DNA of 64,000 nucleotides, taken from the NCBI GenBank assembly GCA_026873275.1, contig JANTUC010000001.1, forward strand, positions 1,550,001 through 1,614,000, given 5' to 3'. This DNA comes from Pseudopithomyces maydicus (taxonomy: Eukaryota; Ascomycota; Dothideomycetes; Pleosporales; Didymosphaeriaceae). The position numbers were made by a program, and so were the translations under genes. Below the pieces are notes generated by a model. That model was not told the DNA's origin and searched no databases. It saw nothing but the letters and a program-made list of their open reading frames with translations. This document shows positions 23,501 through 34,785 of this stretch, in pieces; the first letter of the stretch is position 1; every line of letters begins with the position of its first letter.

Positions 23501-24963
23501 AGCAGGCGAGCCATGGCGGGGCGAATGTGGCTCTGAATTCTGACGAAATCTTGAACTAAGCCCAAACAGGTTGCTTATGCTGCTTCTGCCCGCCGTCGAC
23601 GTGGAATTTCGTCCGCTTGCCGCGTAGGGTGGGGTGGGCGGCGGGTCATCATCGGACATGCCGCCGAGCGACCCCATGGTAGACGATCGGCCTCGCATGC
23701 CTAACAATTTCGGACGGGAATTGGGCGAAGACCGGGCGGACTGTATAGATCGTTGCGAGTCATTGCGAAGAAGGGAACCTGGATGAGATGAGGTCAAGTT
23801 CATATTTGCAGCGGTCAAAGCGACTTGCGACGGAGAAGGCATGGGTGATGTTCGCGATGCATTGTCTAGATCGGGGCGGTGGTGAATAGCGGTAAGAGGT
23901 GGGCTTTCGGCGCCTGGGGAGTGATGAGCGGAGCCGCTGCTGATACCGCTCGTCGATGCACGTGGGGTTGCTGGTGCCGTGTCAGGGAATTCGGGAGGTG
24001 TGATTTTCATGGGGAGCGGAAATAACGATGCACGTTGCTTCTTGCGCCCGAAGCCGAAACGGCCGGAGTTGAGCTTGGTGGTGGGTCGCTGTTTGGGGGG
24101 TTTTCGAAGGAGACATGGCCGGTAGAACTGCCATCAGAACGAGAAGATTCGGACTGGCGCGGGACAGGAAGCGACAAGGAAGAAATGCCTTCAGCACCTT
24201 CCTCGTGGGCAGATTCAGGAAGTGCATTGGGCCGCTGACTGGTCGACAAACGTCCTGGTTCCTCTGGCAGATCGTCCCGACTCTTCATGAAGCCAAACGC
24301 AGAGCGCTTCACGTCCATGCTGGTCTTCTTGTCCACCGATTTTCGGAGAATACCGGGGCGATCAACAGACGTCGGATCGAAAGAGCGTCTACGCAAGCTG
24401 AACTGCTGCAGCCGCCCCCGTTTTTTGGGCGTCTGCTCGTCGTGCTCGTCGGATATGATCATGGTGGGTGCGGTGGTGATGATGGCGGGCGCTGGAGTAG
24501 GGTTGGTCAAGGCCTGACGCAGCGGAGGACCTTCGTGGGCCGGCGTGCTCTCCTGGACGTCGGCGGGCACTGGGGGCACAGGCGGGGCGTCGGTGGGCTG
24601 TTGGGCAGCTTGCTGGGCGTGTTCCTTTGCACGGGCGGACAATTGCGAGTCGGAAGCATGGCGGAAGCGCATCAGACTAAAGCGGCGGTTCAAAGGCGTC
24701 CGGACCTGGGTGGGCGGCGTGGGCGTCAGGTTCTCGTTGTTCTGGTCGGGCTGCGGCCAGTCTTGTGCGTGCTCGACGTGGCTGCTCGACTGCGGACGGG
24801 CGCCACCGTCTTCGGAGGCGGCATGGCGGGTGTCATGGAGGTGCTCGGCGGACTTGTTCAGACGCTCCCTGTCGGCGCGCTTGAAGAGCCCGGCGGGATC
24901 GAGGGTGCTTCTGCGCTTGAGATCCTTCTCACTGCGCCCGGGACGGAGGGGCCGCAGAGGCAT
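20529..24963 (-). CDS. Sec7-PH domain Arf guanine-nucleotide exchange factor
   Basis: Large protein of about 1462 residues in two exons (24963-23131 and 23082-20529; 48-bp intron inside the Sec7 domain). The N-terminal about 510 residues are low-complexity Ser/Pro-rich. The Sec7 domain (about 520-660) shows LPKETQQIDRVLQGF with the catalytic glutamate finger, then the segment AYFISFSIVILHTDFFN. A PH domain (about 770-920) is followed by a coiled coil (about 960-1050) and a Ser-rich tail. The layout matches fungal Syt1/Sec74-like Arf activators that act at Golgi or plasma membrane. Two breaks in frame occur, each fixed by one additional base in a C run of the coding strand (plus-strand G runs 24095-24100 and 21572-21577). 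The ATG at 24963 gives the basic MPLRPLRPGRSEKDL start. Confidence 0.9.
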
Positions 24964-25554
24964 TGCTGGAGCCAGCGCTAAAAGCTCATGTACGCAGGGT
25001 CGCGGCGTGCAGCGCTGGACATGGCACACAATCGCTCGTTGCTCGGGGGTAGTGGACAGCAGTGGACGGATGTGGTGCGGTGCGGTTGCGGTGCGGTGCG
25101 GTGCGGTGCAGTGCAGTAGGGCTGACGGGAGAGTGCGAGGGCTCAGCTCTCAGGGCAGAGGTCGGCGAGGAGGGCGGGTCGGGCGGGTCACGGCCGGGAG
25201 CAATGGGCAATGGAGGTGGGCGTTGATGGGGGGACGGGCAGGTTGGAGAGAGGCACTGTTTACGCGGGCAGCAGCGTGCACTCGAGGGGCTTCTAGACAT
25301 GTGGTCAGCAGCTGATGCGTCGTCCGCTGCGGGCCCAGCAGGACGCCGGCGCGCTGCGCCGAGCCATGGTGCCGGTGCCGTGCCAAGCCGACGCTCGCAG
25401 GCAGCTATGGGGGCTCTTTTAGGCCGTGGGTAGTCGACTATTATGGGGGTAGACTGGATACCTGTCCGGCCAGCCCAGCCCAGTGCGACATGTCCATCCA
25501 AACCCCCGCCAGCGGGCCCGTTGCCAGCTAATCTTCCTTCCACCAGCCCCCGCC
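24964..25554. promoter_or_regulatory. divergent promoter region, Arf exchange factor/ECM14
   Basis: GC-rich 591-bp interval between divergent start codons. It contains a GTGCG-type pentanucleotide repeat (see separate entry). Long frames on both strands here reflect GC bias and not coding; none shows family features. Confidence 0.5.
25075..25117. repeat. GTGCG pentanucleotide microsatellite
   Basis: About eight imperfect GGTGC/GTGCG units in tandem, with one inserted T and a decay to GTGCA at the right end. It lies upstream of the Arf exchange factor start codon on its transcribed side, so it probably sits in the promoter or 5' leader. Confidence 0.8.
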
Positions 25555-27322
25555 ATGCGTCCCAACGCCCTCTCCGCGCTGGGCCTGCTGGCCCTCTGTC
25601 CACCAGCCCTGGTCGCCCTGGTCGCCGCCGCCCCGCACGAATCGCTCCACCATGACCATCCGAGCACGCCCACCGCCCACGCCCCGCCGCCCTGGCGGAG
25701 GCTGTCGGACGCCATCCTTCGCAGCGTCTGGCATCCGGACCACCCGCAGAGGCCCGTCCGCGTCGACAATGCACCCTCCAAGGGCCCCGGCCGCGACCTG
25801 CTCGCGCGCTATGGCAACGACCTCGTCCTGCGCTTCACCATCACCACCCCCGAGGAAGCTGCGGCCCTCGCCGAGGCAGCAGACACGCTCTTCCTAGACG
25901 TCTGGGAGTTCAATGCCGACTGGGTCGATATCCGCATCGCAAAGGACGTTGTACGGCTCCTTCCTTCCTGCTCTTCCTCTTCCTGTCCCGTAATCTGCCG
26001 CTGCTAACATGTCTGGTCGGTCGTAGCTTCCTTCTCTCCTCGGCCTCCTTCCGCCCTCTCTGCAGACCGCCCACGTCCCTCTCATGCAGGACCTCGACCT
26101 CGCCCAGGCCATCTTTTCCTCCCTTCCCTCGCCATCCGCCACCCAGTCCAACCATGACGACCACTCTTCGTACTCTCCTCATCTCAGGCCCCCATCCCGC
26201 CTGGACGGCAAGGGCCACCCCTTCTTCCAGGACTACCAGCCGCTATCCGTCATAACTCCATGGATGTCCCTCATGGCCTCCATGTTCACCACCCACGTTC
26301 GCCGCGTCAGCGTTGGCCTCAGCTACGAAGGCCGTGAGATTCCCGCCCTCCGCGTCGGCGTTCACCCCACCAACAGGGAACAGATGCTGCTTACCCGGAA
26401 GACAGTTCTGGTCACAGGCGGCAGCCACGCTCGTGAGTGGATCTCCACATCTACCGTGAACTACCTCGCCTGGACCATGATCAACAGCTATGGCAAAGAC
26501 CGGGAGATTACCCGCTTGCTAGAGCAATTCGACTTTGTGTTTGTTCCCACGCTAAATCCAGATGGCTATGTCTATAGCTGGGAGGTCGACCGATTGTGGC
26601 GCAAAAATCGTCAGCCTACCTCCCTCCGTTTCTGCAAGGGCGTTGATCTCGACCGTAGCTATAGCTTCCAATGGGACGGGGACTCGACATCCACAAATCC
26701 CTGCAGTGAATCTTTCCCCGGAGATGAGGCTTTTGATGGTGTAGAAGCCCGCGCCTTCTCCGAATGGGCCAAGAACGAGACTGACAACGGCGTTGAGTTT
26801 GTTGGCTTCATTGATCTCCATTCTTATTCTCAGCAGATCCTCTACCCGTACAGCTATACCTGCGATGAGGAACCTCCGTCCATCGAAGACCTTGAGGAAC
26901 TTGCCATGGGTCTCGGCAAGGCCATTCGAACATCAAGAAAAGGCCACGCGTACAAGGTTACCTCAGCATGCGAGGGCAACGTTGCAATGAACAAGGACGG
27001 TAAGAAGAAGGTGTTTCCACGAATTGAGTCTGCCGGCGGAAGTGCCCTCGACTGGTTCTACCACGAACTTGGTGTCAAATTTTCTTTCCAGATTAAACTT
27101 CGGGACACAGGGTCCTATGGATTCTTACTCCCTAAAGACAACATCGTACCCACTGGCAATGAAATCTTAGATGCCGTCCTGTACTTAGGACGCTTCATGC
27201 TAGGCGAGGTGGGCCTGATGAAGGAGGCGCCGAGTTCTGAAGAAGTCGCGATGAAGAAGAAAAATAACGAGGAAAACAAACACGAACAGGACAATGAAGA
27301 AGAGGAGCAGATTGAACTATAA
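25555..27322 (+). CDS. ECM14: Ecm14-like M14 metallocarboxypeptidase homologue
   Basis: Exons 25555-25950 and 26027-27322 (76-bp intron) encode 563 residues. A signal peptide (about 1-25), a long propeptide region and an M14 carboxypeptidase domain are present. Zinc ligands are kept: HAREW (His266, Glu269) and DLHSYSQQ (His397). The catalytic glutamate of carboxypeptidases is replaced by lysine in QIKLRDTG (Lys489), and the substrate-anchoring NR pair reads DR in GVDLDRSY. These substitutions are the hallmark of the Ecm14 family, described as pseudopeptidases of the fungal secretory pathway and wall. The acidic/lysine-rich C-terminal tail (after about residue 530) is low complexity. The gene is divergent from the Arf exchange factor. 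Confidence 0.9.
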
Positions 27323-27830
27323 ATCATGATCTTCGAGATTCATCCTTGGTCTAATTTCCATATTCAAATGGAAAGTTCGCGGCTGCTATGATTTCCACAT
27401 TCAAACCGAAGGTTCACGGCGGAGTTTTATTCTTGTATTGATACCACGATCGTTGAACGGTCACTTGTAAATTACGTTCTACCGCTTGAATGACAATTTC
27501 TTCAAAAAGAATTACATCGTTTTCAGCATCTTTTCGATTTGATTCGATATGGGTGCGCATCAAGTCATGGCCGAGGAAAAAACGTCGCTAGTCCAGCGTT
27601 TGCCCAGGAGAATACCTGGCCAATCTAATCGTAGAAAGTGGACGTACATCCATGAGTCATTCTGCTAACTTCGGCTCTAAGATAATGCGTACTTACGCAA
27701 ACGGCTTCATCTCGAATACGTTCAGCAGAACGAGTGTATATATACAGACCTCTTTTCCCTCTGCTTTTCTTCTTCACGCCACCTCTATACTCCTCTGGCC
27801 ACTGGACTCGAATAAAAATATCGAGTCCCA
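27323..27830. other. intergenic, no gene seen
   Basis: This is the 3' flank of ECM14. Short frames only. A weak direct duplication (ATTTCCATATTCAAA / ATTTCCACATTCAAA, near 27355 and 27390) is visible just after the stop codon. Confidence 0.45.
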
Positions 27831-27844
27831 AAGTATGGCTGAAA

Positions 27845-28341
27845 AAGATAGTACAGGATTTCGGTTCAACGGGGGACGAGATGATAAAACGGATAAGCAA
27901 GAATTCATGGGCGAATATTCTGGAAAGGAGAAATAAAAGAGATCGGCATCGATGCCATGCAAAATAAAAAACTTCGAGAACTGTGCATGGGGCATTGGTT
28001 CGGCGGATTCGATTCAAGATTCGATTCAACGATAGACGGGATGGTAAAACCTCTTCAACACCTGTTAATGGAAGGAGTTTTGGGGAGAACTAAAAGAGAT
28101 TGACATGGATGCCATGGAAAATAAAGAGCTTCGGGAACGATTCATGAGACTTTGGTTCGGCGGATTCGATTCGACGATAGACGGGATCGTAAAACAGGTC
28201 TTTCGCTCCTGGTTAGAGGAGTTTTGGGGAGAACTAAAAAAGACCAACGTTGAGACCGTGGAAAATAAAGTGCATAAGGAGCAGCTCATGGGACCTTGTT
28301 GCGCCGGAAGACTAAAAACGTCGGTTTGTTATTTTCCATGA
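27845..28341 (+). repeat. decayed tandem coding repeat, about 48-residue unit
   Basis: Four diverged units follow one another. Equivalent points lie at about 27951, 28108 and 28251 (spacing 157 and 143 bp), with an older unit upstream. The best unit (28105-28240) translates as a helix-like stretch containing ENKELRERF, LWFGGFDSTIDG and EEFWGELK. The unit before it reads QNKKLREL, HWFGGFDS and, after a one-base shift, EFWGELKEIDMDAMENK. The following unit keeps VENKVHKEQLMG only. Protein-level similarity exceeds what the DNA drift would suggest, so this was once a repeat protein. Unit A also has an internal 12-14 bp duplication (GATTCGATTCAA). The open part is 28105-28341 (78 codons). Confidence 0.7.
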
Positions 28342-31318
28342 CTAGAGTCTAGAAAGAAGCAGGACCAAAACAGATGGTATAGAGAAAAATGAGGGGTGCT
28401 ACTGAGGGAAATTCCTACTCCTAGCCTGTCCACGAGTGGAGTGTAGAAAAGGGTGAACTAAAACCGACGAGAACACAACGAATGAGAGCCGCACCGAGGG
28501 GAACTATTAAAATACGACTCGCCCCCGAATGGAGTGTAAAAAGGACAATTAAAATCGAAAGGAAAAAGATGTATGGGGCCAATATTGAGGAGAAGCTCAA
28601 GGCGAAGTATAGAAAGACGGAGAACCGAAGCAGAAAACAACAGTATGCATGGGATCAAGACAGAGAACCGAAGCGGAAAACAAAAAGATATATAAGATTG
28701 ACACCGAAAGAAATCTCAACATATAGTGAGTGCAGGAGGACTAAAATAGAAAGCAAAAGAATGCATGGGATCCATACCGAACGGTCTCCAACGTATGGTC
28801 ACAGAAGGAGGAGTGAGCTAGAAAAGAAAATATCACATGGAGGGACTACCAAGGAAAACATCGAACTCGAACTCGAACATAAACGACTGAGAATAAAGAG
28901 GCAGAAAGTTCGAAAAGTCAGATATAAAGATAAATGCGACTCGAATTGGGTGGGACTTCAAAAAAAGCTGTGTGCTTTGAAGTCCATGTGCGGAAGTGAG
29001 ACACTAGGAAAATGTTTGAGCTTCTAGGCATGTGTGGCGTGAGGAAGACAGTCATAAAAGCACAAACAAATGTGGCCATGAGTCTGTGGAGGAGGATATG
29101 AAAGTGACAAAAGTATCGGACCATGAGTGGTGTGCAGACAGAAGAATAAAAATGCAGGGGGTGGGCTTCATGTGTGCGGTGTGTGGAGAAGGAACAGCAA
29201 AAAAAAAGGAATTTGAGTACTGCCATGGAGTGCCAGAGCCTTGCTTGCTTTGTTGCACAGGAGCTATCTTACATGATAGCTTGGAGGACGAAAACTAAAA
29301 AGAGAAAAACGTCACGAATATGCGAAGTGGAGGTGGGGTGTGGGAATTAAAATCCATCACTCCCGAAATTCATGTGCGGATAAATGAGCAGTCAAAAGCT
29401 CTCCAGTCGATGTCCATGAGCACAGAGCTCATCCTGTCTGCATGCTTCAGCAGACATGAATCTAACAACCTGTTCGACTATATTACAATATAACACCTAA
29501 TAAATCAACCCAGAAGAAAGACTAAAAGGTTCGGCTATCGACAGCATAGTGTCACGAAATGAGGGGGTATCAAAATCCTAGGCACCACTTGCATGGGTCC
29601 GAGATTCTTCGTCCCCCTCCCTGTAACTCAGGCGTAAATTTAGCCTCACAGCTAAACGCATGATTCAGACCAGGTGGCTCCGACACACTGCTATCACACG
29701 AAATTATTATCGGATGCCGAGTCAGAGTATGCAGACCAAATTCTCCATGTCGAGAACATACGTATCTGAAAAAAAAATCAACATTGCATGGACATATGAC
29801 GGTGGGCAGAGACTACGAAGCGATGAGTATAATGACGATGTGAGGGGAAACCCTTCTTTCAAAATGTCAGTAGCCAGGATGCATGATACGAGGGTGAAAA
29901 TCCTATTGACCGCGATGGAATGGTCGTTTCGGTCTGTGTCTGGATAAACAACAATTCATCGTCAGGATCGAGAAGGCCTACATGTGCTCTAGTCCATTGA
30001 GAGCAAGGCACTAAAATATCAATTCTAATAGCTGGCACGTGTGGACAGCTAGGAATGTCCCAAAGAAAAGTCAAACGCCGTACAATACATGTCTGCTTTT
30101 TTTGTCGCCCCAAATTCTCAGCAAAAAACCTAATGAGAAGGCCCGAGAGATTGAAAATCTAGTACAAGCTTGAAAGGCTCTTGCTACGCTACGATGAATG
30201 TTGCTAGTTTAAATGTTTCCCTAAGAGAAGCAACATTTGTTGAAGCATTCCTGGGCCTCCAAAATATCATCGCCAAGAATCCATGTGGAGGGTGAGGGGA
30301 GAAAAAGAAAATCACGCTTTGCATGGTATGGCACTCGGCACATATCTAATATACCTATTGGAGACCTGATATGGACCGAAAGTTCTGGCTGTCGAGGGTC
30401 TTACTTCCTGACCTACATTATTATGTCGAAGTGTACTAAAAAAAACCCGACAAATAGACTACGCATGTCTGTCAAATTCCCACCAGGAAAAAAAGTCTTG
30501 TTACATTACTTCTATGTCCTTGGGGTGTGCTTAAAAATCCCCATTACGACATTCGAAGCTCGTCTGGTGGTCGAACTTTTGAGGCTATGTCCTCATGCCA
30601 TCTCTTTATCCAGAAATGAAATGAACAAAGGATTTATGGGGAGCAGTTTACTCAAAGAAGATAACCATGTTCGACGGGTGCGAGTGCGTGTTCCAAAAGC
30701 TTTCGATCCCATGTCTCGGTTTGTGCTCTGGTCCAGCGCGTGATAATAATTTCGAGTAACAATCTTGAGTCACAAGGCAAATAATTCTATACCAAACGAA
30801 GCACCGAAATGCGAAATCTTCTGCTTGGGGTTCTTTATCTGCACCCTGAATTTGGACTCCGTGATCTATCAAAAGATAGACCATGTAGGGAAATGAGAAT
30901 TTGGAAGTCAGTTTCCTCACAAAAAATGTGTGCTGCTTGACGAGAATAAAAATGTTGGTCTGGCCAGAACATGGCAGCTCCGGGTGTGTCTGTATAGCTA
31001 AAGTGTTAGCTAAAACGTGGTCTATACCCCGACATGTGTGCGGAGGATGAGAACATCAAGGCGGGATTCTTCGGAAAGATGTGCGAGAGAGAGCTGTGTC
31101 CCGAATTTCTGACAAAACCTCGTCGAAAACCTGCATGAAACGACAAAAGGCTAGGATAAAAAATACACATCGCCACATATGTCGGGTACAGAAAAGGCGC
31201 GCCCCAGCATTGCGCAGTGATGAAGAAGTCCATCATCAAATAGTGTAGGCAACATGAGCATTCATAATCATAACTTGTCTACTGTACACACATCACCCGT
31301 ATATACAGACCCAGCCCG
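28342..31318. repeat. gene desert with diverged short repeats
   Basis: This is a 3-kb stretch with no supported gene. Many diverged modules begin with G-R-ACTAAAA or AATTAAAA (for example near 28309, 28455, 28503, 28546, 28738, 29294, 29347, 29520, 30011 and 30435). Pairs of longer similarity are visible: 28390-28470 resembles 28480-28560 (both with GAGTGGAGTGTA/GAATGGAGTGTA), and GAGAACCGAAGC recurs at about 28620 and 28663. CATGTGYGG-type words also recur (about 28985, 29170, 29370, 31032). The plus strand is strongly purine-rich to about 29.3 kb, keeping a 181-codon Lys/Arg-rich frame open at 28482-29027 that I do not consider a normal gene. Confidence 0.55.
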
Positions 31319-32831
31319 TTATCTGAACCGCTCATACAGCTCTTCTTCTTGCATCTTCGCGCGCACCGCTTTCGCAATCTTCGAACCCCACGCTTCCTCA
31401 GGAGTCTTACCACCTTTGAGAACCTTTTTCTCATGCCTCTTAACCTCTTCCTTCGTCATGCAGACCAGCTCGTTCATCTGAAGCAGCGAGTTGTTCTGTC
31501 CCGGCGTTCGCTTGTCAATGAAGTCCGCGGTGGGCTTGTCCCACCTGACCAGTGCCAATCGTGTGGATAAGCCGCTGATGATGCTCTTTCCGTTGTAAAC
31601 CTCCTCGATGAGATACCCAACGTCGTCCTTGGTGATCGGGATTTTAAGACCCTCGGAGTTGAGACCGAAGCCCTTTGCGATACGCCCTTCAAAGCCCTGG
31701 AGAGCACCGAGGATACCGTCGTACATGCTATCCCGGTTCTTAGAAGGCAGGTATTCATGGGGATACTCTGAGATGGAGAGTATCACATGATTTGCAACTG
31801 CCAGTCCAAAAATCGCAGGCATCGTTCCCAACACAGGTAGGATCCGAACACGGAAATCAGGCAGGACGCTCAGCTCGCTGACGTCACCCTTTTTGACCTC
31901 CTCTTCGTCCAATGGAAGTAGCTGCGCTTTGCCAGGGCCAGGTCTCTCCGTGGAGAATACAACGGGGATGCCTTCTTTGATGCCGAGAGCGCGAAGACGA
32001 CGTCGGGTCGACTTGGACAGCGGGTCGTCGGTTGAGGCGGAAATGTCGCCGATGAAGATCCTCGTGGGGTCGGACTTGCATCCTGCGCCCATGGAAGAGA
32101 TGACCGGGATATCATTCTTGTGGCAGTAGCTCAGGAGCGCGACTTTGCTGTCAATGTTGTCGATGGCATCGATCACAAAGGTTGGTTCTTGGCCGTTGGC
32201 ATCGGGAGCAAGTTGTGCTTCTGCGGTTGCTTCGCCGAAAAGCTCGTTTCGGCAGTCGAAATGCGTCCATGGGGTGATTTGCTCGAGGCGCCGGCGGATG
32301 CAGTGGACCTTGGGACTTCCTACATCGGCGAGCGTGGCTACCGCGTGTCTGTTTAGTGAGGATAGAGTGACTTGATCGAAGTCGATGAGGCGAATGTTGG
32401 AGCATCCGGAGCGAGCTAGAGCAGCTGTAGCGTGGGATCCTACACCGCCACATCCAACAACTATGATAAAAGCTGAGCGGAGGTTGGCGAGGCCGTCATC
32501 TGTTAGGAAGACACGGTTACGGGCGAGCTGTTCGAGTATGAGATCGTCGTCGTAGTCTCCCTTCCGTGCTCTGGCGGCAAGCTCCATACTCTTTTTGTCT
32601 TCCTGACTGGGGGAATTTGTCGGATGCAGCGCCGTACTCCGTCAGCCGGGTGGCATGGTGTTCTGCGCCAATAGTTGGGATTGATGCTTTGAGTTCCTCA
32701 ATTCTGTACATACGTCTTGCTTTTTGAAAGCCCAATATCGCACTTCCAACCACAGCTCCCGACACTACTGCTGTGGTGATGAGCTGTGCATTCCGATTCT
32801 CGGTCGTCCGAGATATCCACGAGGACATCAT
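31319..32831 (-). CDS. tRNA threonylcarbamoyladenosine dehydratase (TcdA/Tcd1-2 family)
   Basis: E1-like ThiF/MoeB-fold enzyme of about 500 residues that converts t6A to its cyclic form at tRNA position 37. An N-terminal transmembrane segment (about 16-36), typical of the mitochondrial outer-membrane fungal Tcd1/Tcd2, precedes the ATP site VVGCGGVGSHATAALAR and the IRLIDFDQVTLSSLNRHA segment. The C-terminal QEEELYERF tail is also family-like. The frame changes between the N-terminal part (…AASDKFP) and the SQEDKKSMELAARA segment, at the plus-strand G run 32609-32613. One base fewer (or two more) makes the protein continuous. MM at the start leaves 32831 or 32828 as the initiator. It is divergent from NUC1. 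Confidence 0.88.
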
Positions 32832-33248
32832 TATTTCTTTTTCTTTGAAAACGACTTAATGTAACTGATCTATAATATAGCCATACAATGGTCTCCCACA
32901 CTCAATCCACTGCTGGTACAAGCAATCGCCTTGGCTGTTGATGAAGACGTCTGGGTGTGGAACTCCAAAAGTTCGAAAGTGCACTAGTATAAGCGTTTGG
33001 CGCCATTCCCGTCTAGCACTAGCGCGCCGCTAACCCATAATTTCTCCATGCAGGACGGATGACCTCTAATACAGGCGCCAGCGAATTGTACATTGCGGAG
33101 GAGACGCGTTCGAAATCTTGTGCACGCGCCGTGTGAGTTGTTGGGGCTCGTGACGGTGTTCCTTGTCTTTAAAACGCTCCTCTCTGTTGCAGTGCTCGAA
33201 CAGCACCCCGGATTATATCCAGATTCGCCATAGAGACAGATCATCATC
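32832..33248. promoter_or_regulatory. divergent promoter region, tRNA dehydratase/NUC1
   Basis: This 417-bp interval lies between two divergent start codons of mitochondria-related genes. No distinct element stands out by eye, and no gene is seen. Confidence 0.45.
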
Positions 33249-34307
33249 ATGTCAAAAGTCACTTTGGCGATAGTAGCTGCCGCAGGCGCAGCTACAGGCG
33301 CAGCAGCCACCGCGGCTCTGTGGTCCACAAAGAAGGAAACGCCTATTCCTGTCATCACAACTACGACCACGACCTCAACAGGTCTGCAGAGAGCACCACC
33401 ACCACCGCCGCTACCAGTTACACGGAGCGCTCAAGCTCCCGTCCACGCTCCGTCGCTACATGGGCTGGTCAGTTAAACCAGCACCTATAGTAGCTGAACT
33501 TTTGTATATTAATTATATGAAAAGGTCGACCCCAGCGGTCTCTTCCAATACGGTTTCCCCGGCCCTGTGAACGACCTCCGCCCCGCCGCCTCCCTCACCT
33601 CCTCCTTCGACCGCCGCACACGAAACCCCCACTGGGTCGCCGAACACATCACTCCCGAATCTCTCGCAAACAACAACGCCGACCGCAAGCACAGCGTCTT
33701 CGTAGAAGATGTCTCCGTCCCGCCCATGTTCCGCGCAAAGCTCAAGGACTACTTCCGCTCAGGCTACGACAGAGGACACCAGGTCCCCGCTGCGGACGCA
33801 AAGTGGAGCCAGGAGGCTATGGACGACACCTTTGCGCTGACCAACATGTGTCCCCAGGTCGGCACTGGTTTCAACCGGGACTACTGGGCGCACTTCGAGG
33901 ATTTCTGCCGCAGGCTCACAAAGCAGTACCCTTCGGTGCGCATTGTAACGGGTCCGCTGTACCTACCGAAGAAGGACGACGACGGAAAGTGGCGCGTAAG
34001 CTACGAGGTTATCGGCAGCCCTCCCAACGTTGCGGTCCCCACGCACTTCTACAAGGTCATTTTTGCGGAAGACGGCAAGCAGAACGGCAAGGTTGCACTG
34101 GGCGCATTCGTGCTGCCGAACGCGGTCATTGCGAACAACAAGCCGTTGACGGACTTCGAGGTTCCGCTGTCGGTAGTGGAGAGGGCGAGTGGTCTGGAGT
34201 TTGCGACGAAGCTGGAGCCTGCGAGGAGGAAGTCGTTGTGCCAGGAGGTGAACTGCTCGGTTATCATCAAGGAGTATGCGCAGAAGCAGAAGAGCCTTGG
34301 CAAATAG
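33249..34307 (+). CDS. NUC1: mitochondrial endonuclease G (NUC1)
   Basis: Exons 33249-33467 and 33525-34307 (57-bp intron) give 333 residues. The N-terminus carries a hydrophobic Ala-rich segment (about 5-25) and a Pro/Thr-rich linker, as in membrane-anchored intermembrane-space forms. The DNA/RNA non-specific nuclease domain follows with the active-site DRGHQVPAAD motif and the metal-binding asparagine in the TGFNRDYWAHFE segment. The protein acts in mitochondrial nucleic acid turnover and regulated cell death in fungi. Everything expected is intact; the C-terminal RRKSLCQEVNC segment is family-typical. Confidence 0.95.
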
Positions 34308-34785
34308 AAGCGAGCGCTGATGAATATTTTTGAGTATATTTCCAAAGTATTTTAACATGTATCAAAACATGTTTGCATAGGCTGTAGGATTTATTTCTGA
34401 TACTATTGGCGAATTATGCAGATCATTAATACAACCAAAAATATTCGAAATGAAAAATGCTCTTTGACTGACAGTGATTAATGTGTCGAGCGAGGAAAAC
34501 AAAGGGATTGTGCAGCTAAGGAACACACCGATATCCTTGTGACTTCATGATGAGTAGCTATTTGAGACGAGCGGCGATTGAACAATTTCAGTGTCAGAAT
34601 AGATTTCTAGGGTATCATTTCTTCATCTAGAGCTGTCATATATGCGTTGCTATGCCTTCCTCCATGCCCCGCTCGACGCGGCTCGCGATATATTCCTTTT
34701 AGATTCCGAGCGCTTGATGGCTGAACATGGCTGTACCGCATGGGTTTGTCGGTTATTTAATGTGTCGGTAGCAATTGCTAGTAGC
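34308..34785. other. convergent intergenic, no gene seen
   Basis: AT-rich sequence between the 3' ends of NUC1 and NIP7. No coding or RNA gene is seen; both terminators must lie here. Confidence 0.5.

Noticed and set aside
24115..25315. Long plus-strand frames of 288 and 256 codons
   Set aside because: They lie antisense to the N-terminal exon of the Arf exchange factor and its GC-rich promoter; composition (Gly/Arg/Val) is what antisense of Ser/Pro-rich coding gives.
28482..29027. 181-codon Lys/Arg-rich frame as a DNA-binding protein gene
   Set aside because: The extreme basic composition follows from the purine-rich strand, and the sequence is built of the diverged repeat modules.
27845..31318. 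CRISPR-like or transposon-derived array
   Set aside because: Units are unequal, diverged and partly coding; no spacers, terminal inverted repeats, target duplications or transposase.
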